Source: Chelonoidis abingdonii (Eukaryota > Chordata > Testudines > Testudinidae). From it: 64,000 nucleotides of DNA. The position numbers were made by a program, and so were the translations under genes. How positions within the stretch are numbered: position 1 is the stretch's first letter; the number at the start of each line of letters is the position of its first letter. Below the pieces are notes generated by a model, which was not told the DNA's origin, ran no database searches, and worked only from the letters and a program-made list of their open reading frames with translations. Location of the stretch: positions 78,035,668-78,099,667 of the forward strand of contig NC_133773.1 in the NCBI RefSeq assembly GCF_003597395.2. The letters are read 5' to 3'. This document shows positions 36,120 to 48,289 of this stretch, one piece after another.

Positions 36120-37860
36120 ATTAGTAGGCATCCTTCAGTCTCACGAGACCATGGGTACGCGTCCCTGAGAGGTAAAGAATTTATTAATTTGGTTTTAGGA
36201 AGCTGTGGCTGAAGAGACCCACTCAAGAGAGACAATCTGTGCTGCATTTGTCACATTTAAAAGTGGTACTTTAACCCTTTGGGATCTGCCTTCTGTAAGC
36301 TCTTTTCTCTGGATTACTTCCTCTCATAACTTGGGAGACATTTATTGAGCTCTTGTTTCCAAAGGCTGTTGTCCTGTGTGTGATCTTCCCAGTTCACATC
36401 CATGTCCATTTCTTTGGGGTCTTGCTTGCACACCTCCTTGAAATGCAATTTTGGGTGTCCTTTGGGTCTTTTTCCAGATGCCAATTCTCTGTAGAGGATG
36501 TCCTTTGGGATGCGGCAATCATGCATTCGGCACACATCCCCAAGCCAGTGGGAGGCATCTCTGTTTGAGGAGTGTTTGCATGCTGGGTATGCTGGCCTGC
36601 TTGAGCACCTCAGTGTTGGTGACTTTATCTCTTCACAGATTCTAAAGATTTGATGAAGGCAATGCATATGAAAGCTGTTGAACCTCATTTCTTGATGAGA
36701 GTATAAGGTACACATGTTGCTTTCGTACAAGTATGCTGATAAAACATGCATGATACACACAGAACTTTGTGTGTTCTGTCAGTTTGTTGTTTATTCAGAC
36801 CTTCTTGCTTAGTCTATATATTTATTGAGGAGGGTTTTCTGATGCCGATGTTGAGTTCTGTTTCAAGTAAGAGGTTAACTGCGGTAGTGGACCCAGATAT
36901 GTGAACTCGTTTACCACTTCAAGTTCATAGCTGTTGATCTAAATGGAGGGAATTCAATTCTTCGGTGCATTTTGTTAGGCTTTTTAGATTTATGATAAGC
37001 CCAAAGTCTTGGCAGGCTTTAGAAAAACTGTCCATGAGGTTTTGGAGTTGGGCTTCTGTGTGGGTTGTCACTGCTGTGTCCTCTGTGAAGAGGAGGTGTT
37101 GGATGAGGACCTCCTGAATCTTGGTTTTAGATCTGAGTTTTGCAAGATTGAACAGCTTTTCATCAGATCTTGTGTGCAAGTAGATTCCTTCAGTTAAGGA
37201 ACCAAATGCTTGTTTCAGTAGCAAGGAGAAGATGATCCCAAATGGAGCTGGGGCAAGTGCACAGCCTTGCTTGACCCCGCTACAAATCTGGAGCTTTGGA
37301 GACTGAGCCATCATATTGGACTGTACTGTACATATTTTCATGGAAGGCCAGATCATGCTTAAGAGCTTTGGGGATATCCAATCTTTGCTAAAAGTGTAAA
37401 TAGTCCGCTTCTATTGACAAGGTCAAAAGCCTTTGCGAGATCGATGAAGGCTATGTAGAGCGCTTTTTTTGTTCTCTGCATTTCTCTTATAGTTGTCTCA
37501 GTAAGCAGATCATGTCAAAAGCAGACCTTTCAGCTCTGAAGCTGCACTGTGATTCAGGATAGATTCTGTCTGCATAGTCTGAAGTGTATTCAAGATAACT
37601 TGGGGAAAGATTTTTCCAATGATACTAAGAAGGAAAGTGCCATGATAGTTGTTACACTCACTCCTCTCACTCTTGTTTTTATCGAGAGTGATGATGTTGG
37701 CACCTCTCATTTCTTGTGGTACTTCGCTTTCTTTCCAGTACAGGCAGAGCAACTTGTGAAGTTGTTGCAGCAGGATAGATTTTCCACATTTTATGACCTC
37801 TGTTGGTATGCAGTGGCATGACACCCTGGCAAAGTTGAAGGCATGTCAGGGGCTCACTGA
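36120..37860 (-). pseudogene. Non-LTR retrotransposon ORF2 relic, 5'-truncated
   Basis: Three minus-strand frames in order give parts of one reverse transcriptase protein. 37824-37510: 'PQEMRGANIITLDKNKSE' and 'LLSIIGKIFPQVILNTLQ' (fingers and palm). 37356-36925: 'GVKQGCALAPAPFGIIFSLL' and then 'LLFTEDTAV', where the catalytic F-A-D-D box has become F-T-E-D, so it is dead. 36760-36314: 'FNSFHMHCLHQIFRI', 'WLGDVCRMHDCRIPKDILYR' and a basic tail (C-terminal block). Frames are joined by frameshifts. The 3' end contains a 'ctcgtgagactgaaggatg' motif near 36130-36150. N-terminal endonuclease is missing. I do not assign a LINE clade. Confidence 0.8.
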
Positions 37861-37940
37861 GGAAAAGGGGACATGGCCACTGACTTATCTGGACTTTGGA
37901 TCAGGCCCAAATAAATTAAGCATTCCAAATCACTGAAAGT

Positions 37941-38065
37941 TAGAGTAACCAGATGTTCTGATTTTATAGGGACAGTCCTGCTATTCGGGGCTTTGTCTTA
38001 TATAGATACCTATTGCCCCCTAACGCCCTATCCTGATTTTTCACACTTTCTATCTGCTCGCCCTA
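37941..38065. mobile_element. hAT MITE, 125 bp, perfect 8-bp duplication
   Basis: Flanked exactly by ctgaaagt (37933-37940 and 38066-38073). Ends TAGAGTAACCAGATG and TATCTGCTCGCCCTA are diverged inverted repeats. The interior, with 'tgattttatagggacag' and 'ccctatcctgatttttcaca', is itself partly palindromic. Non-coding and dependent on a transposase elsewhere. Confidence 0.85.
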
Positions 38066-38399
38066 CTGAAAGTATGTTAAGTATATATTCTCATGGAAAA
38101 ATAATGTTAAAAGAATGATCAGGTTGCAAAGTGAAGTACACAAAATTTTGGAAATGACACCTGAACTATGCCCTTTTTTACATATGCACCAGAAAGCAGT
38201 ATTTTTTTACATGATCACATATTATTTCTCGAGTAATACAATTTAATATCTGAATCAGACCATTTTTATACTGCTTTAAGGACACATGCATAGAACTTTA
38301 TACATTGTGTGTGTGTGTATGGGGAGGATTTGTATTCCTAAAGATTAAAGACATTACTTCATGTTTAATATTTAGGTTCTCCCTGTTTGACAACCACTT

Positions 38400-38800
38400 C
38401 TTTGGCTCCCAAGGTCCTCTACTGAGCCCTCACCCCTGGGGAGCTGTCCTCCCTACCCCTGTAATTTCCAGTTATAATGGTGTTTGTGCCACCCCAACCT
38501 CCTTCCTGTCCCCAGCACATTTGTCTCCCAAACCCTTACATCCCAACCCACTTTGTCCCACGTTTTCCTTGTCTCCCTCTTTCAGTTGGCCCCCGAGCCC
38601 CTCACCCTACCACCTTCTCCACAGAAAAGTCTTCTCTGTCTCCAGCACCCTAGGCTAAACTCAGACCACTGTGAGTGCCCGAGTCATGAAGTGCTGGCCA
38701 CCACCTGACTTGAAGCCACCAAGTCCCCTAAAAATTAGGAGAAGATGAGTGCTGCTGTATCCTCCCACCCAACCTTCACAGCCTTAGCGGCAGCCTCACT
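38400..38800 (+). other. C-rich stretch, unassigned
   Basis: A pyrimidine-rich, CCC-dense segment with a 117-codon proline/serine frame (38305-38658). The composition explains the frame. I could not match it to a known element. Confidence 0.4.
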
Positions 38801-39089
38801 TTCCATTGCACAAATCCATTTATAGGCATCTAATACTGTACATATGTTTTATGTAATGAGCATTTTGATATGACCACGTTTCCATGATGCATGTGAATTA
38901 TGAGCATCTTTTGATTTCTAAGTACAGTTTGCATTATGTATATGCTATTTCTTTTCTCTATATACCTCCCTCCAACGCTCATAAAACATATGATTAAACC
39001 AGTTTTGAATGTACAGTTATGAGTCTGTCCTATTTTAACATTACTGACCTGTTCTAGAACTTGTCAAAGAAATTGATCCCAAACTTTCT

Positions 39090-39480
39090 GACCACAGGCA
39101 ACTCAAGGAGATGGTGTGGGAGCTGATGCCCTTGGGGGACACTGTAGGGCTCCTCATTGGCTGCCACCACCTCATTATCATCACCGTCCTCCTCTTCCTC
39201 TTTCCTTTCATCTCTGTCTAGCCCCTCAGGTTGAGGTATTCCATGTTACTCTGCTAGCTTATGCAGCATTCCAGGAATATCCTATTGTCCTTTCTTGGGC
39301 TGTATTTTAGAATTCCTCTGGATACATGGAGACATCTCAACCACATCTTTAAGATGCCAAAGACTCTCTTTTACTGACTTTGTGGGCATGATTGTAGCTC
39401 TCCTTGGCCTCTGTGTTTGACTGCACTATTGGAGTGAACAGGCAATATCTGTCACCGGGGGGAGGCACATGTAGATTAGG
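39090..39480 (-). pseudogene. Harbinger (PIF)-type transposase C-terminal fragment
   Basis: Minus-strand reading gives 'SYNHAHKVSKR', then after a frameshift 'RVFGILKMWLRCLHVSRG' and 'ILKYSPRK', 'IFLECCIS', followed by an acidic stretch of several glutamates (ERKEEEEDGDDNE). This order (YNxxHxxTRxxVERxFGxLKxRFRCL, LxYSPxxVCxIxxACCxLHN, acidic tail) is that of Harbinger DDE transposases and the related HARBI1 gene. Stop codons and a frameshift disrupt it, and the catalytic N-terminal half is not seen. An isolated transposon fragment is more likely than HARBI1 itself. Confidence 0.55.
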
Positions 39481-39866
39481 GCTAGGTCACCATAGTAAGG
39501 TTGTACTGTGATGAGGTAGTAGAATTTGTTCAAAGAGAAGTTCAAATCAAAAGTATTTATTTAAGCATATAACATTCATATTCCTATCCTGAAGTACTGC
39601 TTGAGCAATCTGGAAAATCCCACCCCACATTTTTTAAATTTAAAACTTGACATTGTATCCAAATATTTATTGGACAGGGAGCATTCTTATGCTATTGAAA
39701 ACATTTCACATTAAGTTTAACTCATTGTCTGCACACTACACACATCTGTCTGAGGCCTCGCCCTTCTCCTATCTTTTTTCCTTAGGGTGCTTAGAATGTA
39801 ATGGAAATGCTTGTGCAGAGCTCTTTACCCTACTATGGGATATTGAGGTTTTATAGTCCGTAAGGG

Positions 39867-40404
39867 CAGGGGGTGAAAGTAATAATAAACACTTACTAGT
39901 ACAGGGACTGACGCCTCGGGCAGAAGGGCAGGACTGGGGGTGTCAGCCTCCCCCAGCCAGCCCATCTGCGTTGCCTGTCTCCCACTGCCCAGGGCTCTGG
40001 GGGCAATTTAAAAGTGCCTGAGGCTCCAGGTGCTGCTGTGGTAGCAGCAACCAGGAGCCCGTGGCCCTTTTAAATCACAGGCCCCAGGGCAGCTGCCCTT
40101 TTGTCTTCCCCTGTCAGAGGCCCAGGGGGGAGGGCAAAAGGGGCAACAACTTTAAAGCACTGCAGCAGCACTTTAACATCATTGCCCCTTTTGCATCCTG
40201 CATCGGCGGCCCAGCCGGTAGGGTCCATACTGGCAGGGTCGTTGATGGGTTGGGGAAGGGGCAGCAACGATAAAGCGCAGCTGCAGCAGCGCTTTAAGGA
40301 GGGTCCTTTGCCGTGGCAGTGCTTTAAAGTGAGCTGAGTATGGGCTGGTACAAGCTTCTTACCGGTAGGCCGTTCTGGCCTGTACCGGTTCACTTTCACC
40401 CCTG
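39867..40404. mobile_element. GC-rich hAT element, 538 bp
   Basis: Inverted ends CAGGGGGTGAAAGTAA and TTCACTTTCACCCCTG. Flanking octamers cgtaaggg (39859-39866) and gataaggg (40405-40412) agree at 6 of 8. The interior has repeated 'gctttaaa' and 'agcagc' words and much self-complementarity. No transposase. Several open frames overlap on both strands and are compositional. Confidence 0.75.
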
Positions 40405-42404
40405 GATAAGGGACAGATTAAACTCAGGGAGCATATGCTTTTTTTCCCTCCATTTGATAACTAAACAAATAAACATACAAAACTTCCCAAATCATCAAAA
40501 GGCATTTCCCTGACCCAATGAATATCTGCCAGATCTGATCACCTAAATATTTTTTGGCCTAAGTGCTAAAGCTTTTCAAAGAAATGGCTGCAAGATTTTT
40601 TTTTTTAAATAACTGGGAAACTTTTTCAAGAAACCATTTTTTAGGAGTGGTTTACGATTTCTAATCACAAATTCACCAAAATATTGAACTCTGTACAGTC
40701 TCTATCTTGCTAGATTTGGCAAAAAATTAGGACATATTTGCAAAATTACAGCTTTCTAAAGAAAGACTCTCATAACATAAATCAATACGCAACATTAACT
40801 ATAGGTGTCACTCTGCACTCTAATATTGTTTAGGAGTGTTATAGGCAATTATCCCTAGCTGTGCTCAACCAAACAGTGAAAAGCTCAGCATACAATTATT
40901 ACTGATCCCATGAATCTTCCGATATCCAACAAGTAAAGTTTGGTTTTAGAATCAAAGGAAAAAATCTTGTTAGAAGTAACCGGTAAACTGGTAAACACCA
41001 TTGCTTTACAGCAGAGTTTATTTTTAAAAAATGTTTCAATTCTTGCTACTCTATTATACCTACTATTCTGTCTTTATATCTCTAAGTTAATTCTGTGAAA
41101 GTGCTATTGTGGATAAAGACTGTGAAATACAAGACCCAGAAAACAGCCTAGAACAGCCAATTTGTAGCATTGCTATCAGTTTGCTATTGTATGGTTATGA
41201 TAAGACTGTCAGGTCATTAGAATTTAAATCAGCTTATAAATATTTTATTTGAAATTCATTGTCAAGTAAACACTAAGGCTTGTCACTGTGATGATATGTT
41301 TATTATCTAAATTAAGTCTTAATATTTAACTTGCTGTAATGCTTTTGCATGGGAATACAATTTTATAAGGGTTTAATGAGAATGGGTTAAGCTGGTCCCA
41401 TTGTCATGAGACTGTTCTTATGCCATTTTCTGTCCTTGTTCCAGTCTCTGCCACTGAATTAGAGGATTTGGAGTTTTAATAGTTAATGTGTCTCCTTTAA
41501 GTATAGTGATCTGCTATAGTGCATTGCTTTGACCATTTCGTTATTTTGTATCTTGATGGCCTGGGCACAAAGTTAATTCAGCTCTTATTTAATCAGGTTG
41601 TTAATGAGGGAAAAGTGCAGTGACCATTCAGTACCATCACAGAATATAGAAAAGGTCAAGGTAGTGTACATTATTCTAGTCCTCAGAATATTGTACTTGG
41701 GGCAATACATTCTTCATTCTCTGATGCTTAATTCTCAGGACAAAATTACTACAAGAATATAATATGGCATAAAATTAATCCACACTCAAAACAAAGCCAG
41801 CAATTAAAATGCTAAATGGCACAACTTCAATCCTTCCTTTGGACAATTATTGAAAAGAGAATGGGGATTTGATCTCTTACCATATAAAATTGTCATCTTA
41901 TAGCAATTCTAGTTGCCACAGGATAATAAATATCTGCTTAGTGAAACATTGCATTTCAAACTGGCTCACCTGTTATATTATTTATGATACTAGAATTCCT
42001 TGCTGGCTTTTTACCTTGTCACCTTTTACCTTATAAATGCTACTACTGAATATCTATTTGTTAGCTTTTCACCCAAAACTTTCCTATTTCTTTATTCACA
42101 GCATTTTGTCTCTATTCCTGTTCAATCCTATGAATTCTCAGGCTTCTGAAGCCTGTAATTTCACTTCCGCTCCCTTTTACTAAATGGAGTTATTGATATA
42201 GTAGTGACTTGAGCTATTGGACCATGTCTCTTTTGATTCATACTTGCCATTAATTACATTTAGTTCATTAGTATGATGAATTACAAAGGCTCCAGTATTG
42301 TTATTCTTGGCTTCAGTGTTGTGGAATATTAGTTTAGCCTCAATCAATGAAAATTAGAGACTAGCAGCAGACTGGATATAAAAATTACAGATTGCAAGTC
42401 AGAG
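40405..42404. other. Unassigned AT-rich DNA
   Basis: About 2 kb without any repeat or gene recognised, one of the cleanest unique-looking stretches in the window. Confidence 0.5.
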
Positions 42405-44049
42405 GACTTTTGGGCCAGATCCTGGGCTGCCGCTGAGCTGTGCTCAGTATAGCTCAAAAGAGTGAATTGAGGTCATTTTGAGCAACCTTTATTGCTTGTC
42501 CTGATCCTGGGAACCACCTTACTCTGGCTGCCCACTACCCACAAGGAGATATAGAGGCTGCAAGGCAGCCTCTTTGCCACTGGAGTATTCCCTTATCAAG
42601 TGAATAGAAATCTCCTCTGGATTTATAGCTGCTCTGGACTAGGAACAATTTGTTTCAGCATCTCCTCTCTTGGCAGCTTAATACGACTTTTCCCATGAGT
42701 AAATTTACTCATGTTCCCATGTGTTTGCAGGATTGAGGTCAAAATGTAAGTATCTATCCATTTTGATGTGGTATATTCTTTACACTGTGATTAGGCTCAT
42801 TATTGGGATTGAACAAGATCTGGGAACATTATATCTCTGCTTTTTGGTTCAATTTGGCCCAAGACTCTACCAGGGATTGTCACAGATAGGAATCTGTATA
42901 GTTATGATGAGAAGGTCTGTGTGAACTGCAGGTTACTTTAAGAAGAATGAATATATGCAGATCCTGATAAACTCCTTGAATCATAGCCTTATTCAACAGA
43001 GAAAAGGACCTGCAAACCACCCCTTACAGGCAAATCTACCATTTCAAACCTGCACAATCTGAAGGCCACTAGTCAGTAGAAGTTTGGCAGATTTCATAGC
43101 ACACAGACATTTGACATTTTTGACTTGACCACTTTTGTCAAAAGGGCATGATATAGCCATAGGGGATTTAATCACCCTGTGTTACTAGATGAGTTAAGAT
43201 TAATGAGCATCTTTTCAAAGAAAATAGATATGAATTTAAGGCAAAACCATTATTTCAATACTGGAAGGCATTTGTCTGTGGAATTTTCAATATTTCAAAG
43301 AACTCTTCCCTTTTCCCCTCTCTGACCTCATAATATAACAGCAATTTATGTCTGTGGTGTTTTAGTTTATGGGACAGTTTTATATCACACTTTTTGGCTG
43401 TGTTTTCATTATATGAGTTATGAAGCTTAGCATGGTGCTCTGATCACTCTGAAGGGTGGGACAGTGGGGGGCACAGCATGGGAGAGATGTTTAAAACTAT
43501 TATTAACAATATTAATCAAAGGGTTAAAAAAATTCTAGAAATCAGAAGATTCAGCAAAACTGGACTATCTGGCAGCATTCCACAGTATGTGATGGTGCCA
43601 TTTCCCCTGATGCTTTTGTAGATACATTTTGTAGACAAGACTGATCTTTTTTGTAGATGCTGCTATAGCTCAAGACAGGCCAGTGGCCCATTTGTAAGTG
43701 TATGTCTCTGCAGATAAAGAAGAAAAATTCCATGTGACTTGTGTGATGGTATAAAAATTCATTATGGAACAGTATCAGCTCTGAATTTGTGCAACTACTA
43801 CAAGGGTTGCTGATGGACAGAGTGTCAACCAAGCTTTTAATAGATCAAAATGTCTCTTTCTAAATACAATGAAAGGGAGAGTATCTGACCAGATATATTC
43901 TCCAATTTGTTTTAGAATTATATTCCAGACCCTCAGCTGGTGCAAATTGGCATGGCCCCAGTGAATTGAACCAGCACAGGTTCTGTCCCTAATCCCTAAG
44001 TTATTACTATTTTTTTATATGGCAAGGATTGGTGCCTGTTAGGGTAGTA
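42405..44049. other. Mostly unassigned; two palindromic repeat scraps
   Basis: 'gggccagatcctgggctgcc' near 42413 and 'cagctggtgcaaattggcat' near 43936 belong to the palindromic repeat family. The rest is not recognised. Confidence 0.4.
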
Positions 44050-44361
44050 CAGGGGTCAGCTACCTTTCAGAAGTGGTGTGCCAAGTCTTCATTTATTCAC
44101 TGTAATTTAAGGTTTTGCGTGCCAGTCATACATTTTAACATTTTTAGAAGGTCTCCTTTCTATAAATCTATAATATATAACTAAGCTATTATTGTATGTA
44201 AAATAAATAAGGTTTGTAAAATGTTTAAGAAGCTTCATTTAAAATTAAATTAAAATGCAGAGCCCCCCGGACTGGTGGCCAGGACCCGGGCAGTATGAGT
44301 GCCACTGAAAATCAGCTCGTGTGCTGCCTTTGGCATACGTGCCAGAGGTTGCCTACCCCTG
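44050..44361 (+). mobile_element. hAT MITE, 312 bp, perfect 8-bp duplication
   Basis: The element runs from CAGGGGTCAGCTACC to GGTTGCCTACCCCTG and is bounded exactly by gggtagta (44042-44049 and 44362-44369). It is a close relative of 52833-53150 and, in reverse, of the terminal parts of 23898-24768. Non-coding. Confidence 0.92.
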
Positions 44362-44649
44362 GGGTAGTATGATCCTAAGGACTTCTCAATGTCAGCTGGC
44401 AAAGGCAAAGGCAATGACTCCTATCAGTCCTGACAAACTCACTACACCTAATGCATTACTGTCTTAGTATTTATCTACAGAGAATATCATTTGATCTATC
44501 AAATGACAGCTGGTGGCAAACTGGTCATGAATGTAATTGTGCTGTGTATGTATTAATACTGAATGAGAAGTTGTCTACCTACTAAAAATATGTTTTTAAC
44601 TATGTAACTGGGAAGAGTTGGCAAACAGAGTTTTTACCACACAGGAGAT

Positions 44650-45468
44650 AAGACGTATATATCCCACACATGTAGATTAAGCAGACACAACAAAAACCTA
44701 ATTTACATGTAAAGTCAACAGGAAAAACAAGGTTGACTTGGGAGAAGCCGGATGTGAACTCAACATGGAGCTAGTAGTGCATGAAAGGACAAACAGGAGT
44801 ACATTTCAAAGGTTTACTGGACTACAACGGGTCCAAGGACAACGTATCATTATCCATTTAACTCAGAAACACTTTTGGTAGGAGCGAGGGGAGAGTGATT
44901 CATGAAGGAATGGATTCTGGATTGAGTGAAACCCAGCAAACTCTGCAGAAAGTTTTTTGAGGGCGTGAAAGTACTTTAGACAAGGGATGTTGGCTGCTAA
45001 GATTTAGTCTCTAGAAAGTGTTTTGTACTGTTATTTGTAACCATATCTGTTTTCATTATTCTTACTCGATACTTACTTGAATCTGTGTTTTGTTAATATA
45101 CTTATATTTGTTGTCACTATAAACAGACTACAGTGCTGTGTTGTTATAAAGGGCATAATCCTGAGTTGTAATATCCCAGCTGTGTGGACTGTCTCTTTGG
45201 GGATACTTACCTGATAATTTCTTCAAGTGAACAACAACAGGCTGGAGGCTACAGGGGAATGCTTCAAAGGGAGTTCGGGGGCTGGAATACACCAAGTTTT
45301 AACCTGTAAGGCAAAGTGAAGGCTGGCAGAGCCCTGAGGAGCTTGTTTGGGTGGCTAACTGATTCTGCGTGGTAGAAACAAATAGTTAGTACCAGGAAGT
45401 CTCTCTCTTATTGAGGCAGTGGATACCACGGTGACCTACAGTACTGGCCACCCCAAGAAAGCATCACA
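44650..45468 (+). mobile_element. LTR-like unit related to 17386-18508
   Basis: The right half shares word order with the right end of the 17386-18508 unit and ends the same way (GCATCACA). A (T)n and TG-rich middle and an 'aacctg.aaggc' box are common to both. The left border cannot be placed. No flanking duplication was found. Confidence 0.4.
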
Positions 45469-46301
45469 GAAAGCACCTCGCACAGATTGGGGCCTTTCGG
45501 CACTACCACAACATAAATGCTAATTAATAACTACTTTATTTCACAGGAAAAATGAAGGTGCTATAAAAAGTGAAAGCCATAATAAAATATGATTTCTTAA
45601 AATTAAAAGTCGGTGGGTTTTGTCTTTCAATCTGGACTATTTTAAGCATTCTTGAGGTGAACAGATTAACTGTAAGATAAGAAAATGAAAGTATGAGGTT
45701 AATGTTTAATGCTTCTCTTTGGCATTAAGCAAAGTTGGGTTGGCAGTAGTCCTAACAGATTCTGTGCCAGAGATCACTGAAATGCTAAGCCCAGCTGAAC
45801 AGAAAAAAATTACAGTATTGTTGGCATCTTATGGACAGATCCCTGTGCATAATGCCTGTATATGTAGTGACACAAATGTATAATTTACCATTTTGCCATC
45901 ATGCCACATAAATAGCTGTAAGTAATTTTATTATCCTCTTTCTTAGCCTCTCTGATCATAATTTTCCCTTTCCCCCCCCCCCCAATATCTGGGCCAGATT
46001 CTAATCTTAATTCTACATCTTTAAATGTAGAATACAGAATGACTTGAATGAAGTCAATGGAGTTATTCCAGATTTAAACTACTGTAACTAAGATCAGAAT
46101 CTTGCTCTCTTTCCCCCAAAGTAAAACAAACAGTTTCTTCTTCATGTTGGGCAGACTATTCAGTCTCAAGAGCTAACATTCACTGTGTCATTCTTACACT
46201 ATTTCCTATGCTTTTGGTTCTACAAATGAACAGTTGTGGAAGGGAGAGAAAAATTATAAAATGAGCCCCATGCAGGTCAAGAAGTCAGGATACTTGGGGA
46301 G
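45469..46301. other. Mostly unassigned; palindromic remnant inside
   Basis: Between about 45988 and 46108 'gggccagattctaatcttaa' is mirrored by 'actaagatcagaatcttgct' across a core with 'gaagtcaatggagttattcc', a decayed palindrome over 100 bp long. A poly-C run lies at about 45973-45983. Confidence 0.5.
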
Positions 46302-46570
46302 GCAGCCTGGTCCAGTGGATAGAGCAGTGGGAGCCTGGAGACAGATTCTGTGTGGGATTTTCAGTGAGCCTGAGGGAATAGGTATCCAATTCCCTTAAGC
46401 ACTTTAGGAATTTGATTCTATTTCTAGCTCTGCCATTGACCTGCTTTGTGAGTTAAGTCAAGTCAACCCTATTTATATCAGTTTCCCCATCAGTAACATG
46501 GCGTTAATGATACTCTCCTTCTGAAAATCCTTTGAGATGTTCAGATGAAAAGCAGTATATCTGAGCTAAA
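46302..46570 (+). repeat. MIR-like SINE with an internal palindromic insertion
   Basis: The tRNA-like head 'tccagtggatagagcagtgg' and the core 'agctctgccattgacctgc', 'atcagtttccccatcagtaa' follow the MIR order, with a TTATT-type end near 46574. Between head and core (about 46357-46425) lies 'gattttcagtgagcct' to 'cactttaggaa', a piece of another small repeat, so the SINE is older than that insertion. Confidence 0.65.
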
Positions 46571-47879
46571 TGTTATTAGCTTTTCCACTGTATGGGGAGA
46601 GAGTTGTGTAATATGAGACATCAAGAACTGACATGATATTTGGGAATTTAATAGGGTATATTTTCCTCTTGATGGGTACATATATTTCCCATGAAAGCTA
46701 ATGGGAGTTATGTGTGCATCAAGAGAACATACCACTTTGCATGTAAATTTCACATTTTATTGTACAAAGGATATGTAGTTCTCTTATCACCAGGAACATA
46801 GTGCCAGCACGAAAATTTGTACCAGCTCAGTTGGTTATAATCAAACATTAAAATGATCTAGCTGAGCCTAATTGTATTTTACCTTCCCGCCACTTTTGTA
46901 ATGAAAGTACTTTAATCGAAAGCATTTGCAGTGTCACGTAGATGAATAAATAGCCTTTTTCTTGAAGTTAAGATGTTTTTTAAACTCAAGCGAATAAAAC
47001 CACTCATTTCCATTTTCTTCAGAGTTACAGCTATAGTTAAAAAGCTTATACAACTTGGATTTGAAATATTATTCTTCTGTAAAAAACCTGGTAAAAGATA
47101 GGAACTTCACAAGTGAAGTTATCTTCTAAAGCTGATGTAAAATGCCAGATTTCATGAATTCTGAATTTGATCTGGAAAGTATATAGTAATTTTACCATGC
47201 AACTATTCTCAAAAAAACAAGTATGTAGGCTTATGACCTTAGATATTAAATGGCACAAAGTCACACATCATGAAGCAATTCAGGATAACAGTAACCATGT
47301 TTCACAAGCTGCATCATAATGGGAAATCTCCTAGATTGATCTTGTTCTTCGGAAAGCTCCTCCTATTTGCATGCAATTTCCACCCATTTTCCCCTTCTGT
47401 CAAGTCCATTTGTATCAGTTCAGTGGTAGCCTCTTTACATGTACAAAAATGTGATTCAAAACCAGCTGAATTCAAATGCAAGATAGTTGTCTGATTCAAT
47501 ATTTCTTAAATTTCTATCAAATCTAGAAGTACATGGTGCAGACCTTGATCGTCAAGGAGAAAATGCCTGCAGATGTTTAATGACAGATTTTTAAATCAAG
47601 AGAATTGTTGATAGTATGAGTTATTTTATTTCACAGTCAGTAAAAGAGAAGGTGTTAGGCCAGAAGGGAGAGTATGGCAGTCCAACTAGTACAGTATAGG
47701 ACTAACACCATTACTCAGTGAAGAAGCAGAACCAATACTTCATCTCTCATTTACATTGGTGAAAATTTGGAGTACTCCAGCTGAAATGACTGGAGCAGTT
47801 ATGGGTTTGGGTCCCAATACTGCATCTTTGAAGTCAATAAGATTGAACAAAATTGGGCCCAGGTGATGGGATGTACATC
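46571..47879. other. Unassigned AT-rich DNA
   Basis: Overlapping frames on both strands (47270-47499) are not recognised. A palindromic scrap lies near 47755-47860. Confidence 0.4.
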
Positions 47880-48053
47880 CCACCAAAGCAGAGCAAGTTC
47901 TTAGGCCTGCATAGGCTGCACCTCATGGAGAGCCAGAGACTGAAAGGTTAATTGACAATGAAGCCCAACTGGGAAGGGGCAGGCTAAGGCTGTACAAAGC
48001 CAGCAAGCTGAGAACAGAAGAGGGCTGCAGGAAAAATAATCTCACAGGAGAAA
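47880..48053 (+). repeat. Left part of an older repeat interrupted by the gypsy element
   Basis: The composition shifts to GC/purine-rich LTR-like sequence and stops at the gypsy edge. It appears to resume at 53159 and run to about 53660, also purine-rich. I infer one older LTR-like unit split by the insertion, supported by the near-match agaaa/agaag on the two sides. Identity of the unit is not established. Confidence 0.35.
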
Positions 48054-48249
48054 TGTCATGTTCTTTGTGTAGATACGGAATGACTACAGAGCTTGCTTAT
48101 ATACACCGAATGCGTTCATGATAAGATCCTTGTTGCTCAGCAGTATGGTTGAGGTTTGTTTAAATAAGGTGTTTTACACACCGGGCCACCTAGTGGCTAA
48201 GCAGCATAACAAACAGCATAAGCATAATACAGTTTAGCATTCCATTCCA
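48054..48249 (-). repeat. 3' LTR of the gypsy element
   Basis: 196 bp, starting (plus-strand reading) tgtcatgttc and ending attccattcca. It shares 'cagcttgcttat/gagcttgcttat', 'ataagatcct' and 'aatacagtttagcattcca' with the other LTR. Confidence 0.85.
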
Positions 48250-48262
48250 TCTTCCCCCTTAA
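48250..48262 (-). promoter_or_regulatory. Polypurine tract of the gypsy element
   Basis: On the minus strand ttaagggggaaga lies directly before the 3' LTR, the position where plus-strand DNA synthesis is primed in LTR retrotransposons. Confidence 0.7.
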
Positions 48263-48289
48263 GTTCTGTGCTCCTACTATTTATAAAAT

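Noticed and set aside
36314..37824. Possible host gene with three exons on the minus strand
   Set aside because: The blocks are consecutive parts of a LINE reverse transcriptase joined by frameshifts, with no splice sites and a mutated catalytic box.
38305..38708. 117-codon proline-rich frame
   Set aside because: Pyrimidine-rich DNA gives long proline/serine frames by chance; no start context, domain or conservation evidence.
46302..46345. tRNA gene
   Set aside because: Only the tRNA-like head of a MIR-type SINE; it cannot fold as a full tRNA and continues into the SINE core.
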